Part shown: piece after piece, positions 61,053 through 64,000 of the stretch
How the letters are laid out: every line of letters begins with the position of its first letter
Numbering within the stretch: the first letter of the stretch is position 1
Assembly (NCBI RefSeq): GCF_030317035.1
Contig: NZ_JASZYK010000001.1
Coordinates: 682,001-746,000 of the forward strand
Origin: Variovorax sp. J22G73
GTDB taxonomy: Bacteria; Pseudomonadota; Gammaproteobacteria; Burkholderiales; Burkholderiaceae_C
DNA: 64,000 bases
Direction of reading: 5' to 3'
Program-made: the position numbers and the translations under genes
Notes under the pieces: generated by a model
Told to the model about the DNA's origin: nothing
Database searches by the model: none
Seen by the model: only the letters and a program-made list of their open reading frames with translations

Positions 61053-61955
61053 ATGCGCCTGCGCCACATCGAGGTCTTCAACGCGATCATGCTCACGGGC
61101 AGCGTGAGCGCGGCGGCGCGGCTCATCAACATCACGCAGCCGGCGGTGAGCCGCACGCTGCAGCACGCCGAAATGCAGCTGGGTTTTCCGCTGTTCCAGC
61201 GCGCCAAGGGCCGGCTCACGCCGACCACCGAGGCGCTCACGCTGTACCCGCACATCGAGCGGCTGTTCGCGCAGCTCGACGAGGTGCAGCGCCTGGCGGG
61301 CAACCTGCGCACCGCGGGCGACACCGGCGAGCTGCGCATCCTGAGCGTGCTGGCGCTGAGCTACGACATCCTGCCGCGCGCGCTGAAGGCCTTTCGCGAG
61401 AAGCACCCGGGCTACAAGATCACGGTCGAGTCGCTGCACTCGCCGCAGATCATGTCGGCGCTGCTGGTGCAGGAGGCCGACGTGGGCTTCGCGTTCAGCC
61501 CCGCGGTGCACCCTTCGCTCACGCAGGAGACGCTGGCCGACAGCCGCATGGTGTGCATCGCGCCCAAGGGCATGCTGCCGCGCGCGCTGGTGCGCAACGG
61601 CTCGGTGGCGCTGCACGACCTGGTGAAGCGCCCGGTGATCGGGCTGGACAGCCGCGACCCCGTCGGCACCAGCCTGAGCCAGGCCTGCCGGCAGGCGGGC
61701 GTGGGCTTCCAGCAGGCGGTGGTGACGGTGCAGACCTACCACGCCGCGCTGGCCATGGCGCACCACGGCATCGGCGTGGCGCTGGTCGACGGCTGCACCG
61801 CGCGCTCGGCCGACCGCGACAAGGTCGACGTGCTCACGCTGGAGCCGCACATTCCGGTGCCGATCCGCGCGCTGCGCTTCGCCGCCAAGCCCGACTCGGT
61901 GGCGGTGCGCGGCATCACGCGGTGCATGCAGCAGGCGATCGAGGAAACGATCTAG
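61053..61955 (+). CDS. LysR-family transcriptional regulator
   Basis: The 300-residue protein begins with the LysR winged-helix (HIEVFNAIMLTGSVSAAARLINITQPAVSRTLQHAEMQLGFPLF) and continues with a periplasmic-binding-type effector domain from about 90 (GELRILSVLALSYDILPRALKAF). It lies 13 nt after the peptidase gene on the same strand, so autoregulation of that locus is plausible. The ligand is unknown. The next gene (MocR) starts 8 nt after its stop. Confidence 0.93.
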   Translation: MRLRHIEVFNAIMLTGSVSAAARLINITQPAVSRTLQHAEMQLGFPLFQRAKGRLTPTTEALTLYPHIERLFAQLDEVQRLAGNLRTAGDTGELRILSVLALSYDILPRALKAFREKHPGYKITVESLHSPQIMSALLVQEADVGFAFSPAVHPSLTQETLADSRMVCIAPKGMLPRALVRNGSVALHDLVKRPVIGLDSRDPVGTSLSQACRQAGVGFQQAVVTVQTYHAALAMAHHGIGVALVDGCTARSADRDKVDVLTLEPHIPVPIRALRFAAKPDSVAVRGITRCMQQAIEETI

Positions 61956-61963
61956 GCCGCCCG

Positions 61964-63457
61964 ATGCAAACGGGCAAGACCGGGCCCATCGCGCCTCCTT
62001 CACAGCTTTCGCAACTTTCACAGCTTCCAGCGCTTTCCCCGCTCGACCCCGCGGCCGGCGAGCCCTACTACCGCCAGATCTACGACCGCTTTCGCAACGC
62101 CATCGCCCAGGGCCTGCTGAAGCCCGGCGACCGCATTCCGTCGGTGCGCGCGCTGACCCGCGAGCTGGGGCTGGCACGGGGCACGGTGGACGCGGCCTAT
62201 TCGCTGCTGGCCGCCGAGGGCTACATCCAGGCTCGCGGACAGGCGGGCACCATCGTGTCGCCGGACCTGCAGCCGCGCAGGCCGGTGCAGAGCAGGGCGC
62301 CGCGGCCCGACCACGACGTGCCCGCGGCCAGCTACCGCCCCGACTCCGTGCTGCCGTTCCAGATGGGCCTGCCCGCGCTCGATGCGTTCCCGCGAAAGAT
62401 CTGGGCCCGGCTGGGCGCGCGCTGCATCCGCGCGACGCAGCCTTCGGACATGGTGCATCCGGCCGTCTTCGGGTCGGCGCCGTTGCGCGCCGAGATTGCC
62501 GCCTACCTGCAGGTGGCACGTGGCATCGACTGCGCGCCGTCGCAGGTGTTCGTGACCTCCGGCTACCGCCACACGGTGCAGCTGGTGGGCCAGGCGCTGC
62601 TGAAGGCGGGCGACCGCGTCTGGCTCGAAGACCCGGGCTACCCGCCCACGCGCGAGCTGCTGGCCGGCATGCAGGTCGCGGCCGTGCCGGTGCCGGTGGA
62701 CCGCGACGGCATGGTGGTGGCCGAGGGCATCCGCCGGGCGCCCCGCGCGCGCGCCGCCGTGGTCACGCCCGCGCACCAGAGCCCGCTGTGCGTGTCGCTT
62801 TCGCTGCCCCGGCGCCTCGCGCTGCTGGACTGGGCCGCGCGCACCGGCGCCTGGATCGTCGAGGACGACTACGACGGCGAATACCGCTACGTGAGCCGGC
62901 CGCTGCCCGCGCTGAAGAGCCTGGACCGCGAGGGCCGCGTGCTCTACGCGGGCACCTTCAGCAAGGTGCTGTTCCCCAGCATCCGGCTGGCCTACCTGGT
63001 CGTGCCCGAAGCGCAGGTCGAGCGCTTCGAGCAGGTCATGCAGGTCTTCGCCGGCGGGAGCCCCGCGCTGACGCAGGCCATCGTCACCGCCTTCATCAAG
63101 GAGGGCCACTTCGCGCGCCACATCCAGCGCACGCGCACGCTCTACGCCGAGCGCCGCGCCGCCGCCATCGCGGGGCTGGAGAGCGTGCTGGCGCCCCATG
63201 TGCGCATCGATGCGCAGCCCGGGGGCATGCACCTGATCCTGCGGCTGAAGGACGAGCGCTCCGACCGGCGGCTGGTCGCGCGCATGCGGCAAGAAGGCCT
63301 TTACGCCGAGGCGCTGAGGGACTGGGCATTGACGCCCGAGGAAGGCGACCCGGCGCTGCTGCTGGGCTTCACGAACCTCGATTCGATGCAGACGGCGCAG
63401 ACGCTGGGCAAGCGCATCCTGCGCCTGCTGGAGCCCGGCAGCCACAGCGCGGCGTGA
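61964..63457 (+). CDS. MocR-family regulator (GntR HTH + PLP aminotransferase-like)
   Basis: This encodes 497 residues. The GntR winged helix covers about 35-100 (YRQIYDRFRNAIAQGLLKPGDRIPSVRALTRELGLARGTVDAAYSLL) and the fold-type I PLP domain about 130-490, with the PLP lysine K334 in AGTFSKVLFPSIRLAYLVVP and the EDDYDGEYRY segment near 300. Such proteins (GabR, PdxR) bind direct repeats and respond to PLP or an amine substrate. The N-terminus has a Ser/Gln/Leu-rich repeat (SQLSQLSQL). It precedes the AhpD-like gene by 146 nt. Confidence 0.94.
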   Translation: MQTGKTGPIAPPSQLSQLSQLPALSPLDPAAGEPYYRQIYDRFRNAIAQGLLKPGDRIPSVRALTRELGLARGTVDAAYSLLAAEGYIQARGQAGTIVSPDLQPRRPVQSRAPRPDHDVPAASYRPDSVLPFQMGLPALDAFPRKIWARLGARCIRATQPSDMVHPAVFGSAPLRAEIAAYLQVARGIDCAPSQVFVTSGYRHTVQLVGQALLKAGDRVWLEDPGYPPTRELLAGMQVAAVPVPVDRDGMVVAEGIRRAPRARAAVVTPAHQSPLCVSLSLPRRLALLDWAARTGAWIVEDDYDGEYRYVSRPLPALKSLDREGRVLYAGTFSKVLFPSIRLAYLVVPEAQVERFEQVMQVFAGGSPALTQAIVTAFIKEGHFARHIQRTRTLYAERRAAAIAGLESVLAPHVRIDAQPGGMHLILRLKDERSDRRLVARMRQEGLYAEALRDWALTPEEGDPALLLGFTNLDSMQTAQTLGKRILRLLEPGSHSAA

Positions 63458-63502
63458 GCGCTTCGTGAGCGAGCCATGAGCGAGTCATGAGCGAGAGGGC
63501 CA

Positions 63503-63563
63503 CCGATCATGGCCCAGTAGCTAAAGCCGATCTTGGCCCTTCTTGCCTGGGCCAAGAAATCGG
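63503..63563. promoter_or_regulatory. Candidate MocR operator array upstream of the AhpD-like gene
   Basis: CCGATCATGGCCC (63503-63515) and CCGATCTTGGCCC (63527-63539) are direct repeats 24 bp apart differing at one base. An inverted copy GGGCCAAGAAATCGG follows (63549-63563; two extra bases). TTGCCT (63543-63548) and GATAGC (63566-63571) could be a weak promoter. The site lies between the MocR gene and the AhpD-like gene. Confidence 0.55.
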
Positions 63564-63603
63564 ACGATAGCGTCCTTTCCAACCTGCATACAAAGGACTC
63601 GCC

Positions 63604-64000
63604 ATGAGCAACCGCATCGACTACACCCAGGCCGCCCCCGAGGGCTACAAGGCATTCGGAGGCGTCTACGCCGCCCTGCAGAAAGGCAGCCTGCCCAAGG
63701 CGCTGGTCGACCTCGTCTACCTGCGCGTGTCGCAGGTCAACGGCTGCGCCTACTGCATCGACATGCATTCGCGCGACCTGCTCAAGGCGGGCCTGCCCGT
63801 CGACAAGCTCGTGCTGGTGCAGGCATGGCGCGAGTCGGGCGCCGTGTTCGACCCGCGCGAGCGCGTGGCGCTGGCCTGGGCGGAGAGCGTGACGCGCGTG
63901 GCCGACACCGGCGTGCCCGATGCCGACTACGAGGCCGCCGCCGCCGAGTTCAGCGACAAGGAACTGTCCGAGCTCACCTATGCCATCGGCCTGATGAACG
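63604..64000 (+). CDS. Carboxymuconolactone decarboxylase/AhpD-like protein, N-terminal part
   Basis: The first 132 residues are present; the gene runs off the right edge. The AhpD-core motif is CAYCIDMH with C48, C51 and H55, after YLRVSQVNG. The family includes alkylhydroperoxidase-like enzymes using the paired cysteines to reduce peroxides. Position after a MocR gene and the repeat array suggests control by that regulator. No Shine-Dalgarno is strong here. Confidence 0.9.
   Translation, partial: MSNRIDYTQAAPEGYKAFGGVYAALQKGSLPKALVDLVYLRVSQVNGCAYCIDMHSRDLLKAGLPVDKLVLVQAWRESGAVFDPRERVALAWAESVTRVADTGVPDADYEAAAAEFSDKELSELTYAIGLMN

Overview
The window looks like chromosomal DNA from a GC-rich betaproteobacterium of the Burkholderiales, most likely Comamonadaceae and close to Variovorax. 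This rests on protein families I recognise (DUF3579, BPSS1780-type membrane protein, RsgA/Ste24/Orn neighbourhood, ECF42 with YCII proteins, rpsP-rimM-trmD-rplS operon) and on very GC-rich coding sequence with conventional gene spacing. No 16S rRNA is present, so genus is inference.

Layout. 1-5272 (minus strand): argD-argF, a YkgJ-type protein, then a kynurenine-pathway cluster kynB-kynU-(periplasmic protein)-kynA running off the left edge. 5434-9303: DUF3579, rpsT, murJ, SirB1-like protein, VOC protein. 9372-11703: an ECF42 sigma factor module with two DGPF/YCII proteins behind a matching promoter. 11728-13906 (minus): isochorismatase, DJ-1/PfpI protein and GlxA-type AraC regulator in one overlapping operon. 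14046-16264 (minus): purM and an AI-2E-type permease. 16412-21869: hda, pcnB, folK, TRIC channel, then DUF47-pit behind a pho-box-like triple repeat. 21882-25137: TM2 and GNAT proteins, then rpsP-rimM-trmD-rplS. 25267-34695: NUDIX, cobD-like, hisC, an unknown protein, rsgA-phhB-Ste24 protease, orn, and a RhlE-type DEAD-box helicase with a long leader.

34696-43053 is the accessory part. It holds a chaperone-usher fimbrial operon (major subunit, chaperone, usher, adhesin), a small HTH regulator divergent from a 67-aa ORF with one palindrome over both promoters, tRNA-Arg(ACG), a 68-aa ORF, an HNH endonuclease, a 58-aa membrane peptide gene, and an unknown 138-aa protein. Base composition is visibly less GC-rich in the fimbrial genes.

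43109-64000: tRNA-Lys(CTT), an SDR, tRNA-Ala(CGC), an HGGYW hydrolase, guaC, a UvrD-type helicase, DUF2339-DUF3999 membrane proteins, DUF2782-thrB-BPSS1780 (minus), polA, an M20 peptidase, LysR, a MocR regulator, and an AhpD-like protein cut by the right edge, preceded by a direct/inverted repeat array that looks like a MocR operator.

I found no CRISPR array, insertion sequence, integrase or recognisable phage. The most checkable new signals are regulatory: the ECF42 promoter, the divergent HTH switch, the pho-box-like repeats before DUF47-pit, the MocR repeats, and a set of genes whose -10 element lies 5-8 nt before the start codon (possible leaderless mRNAs).
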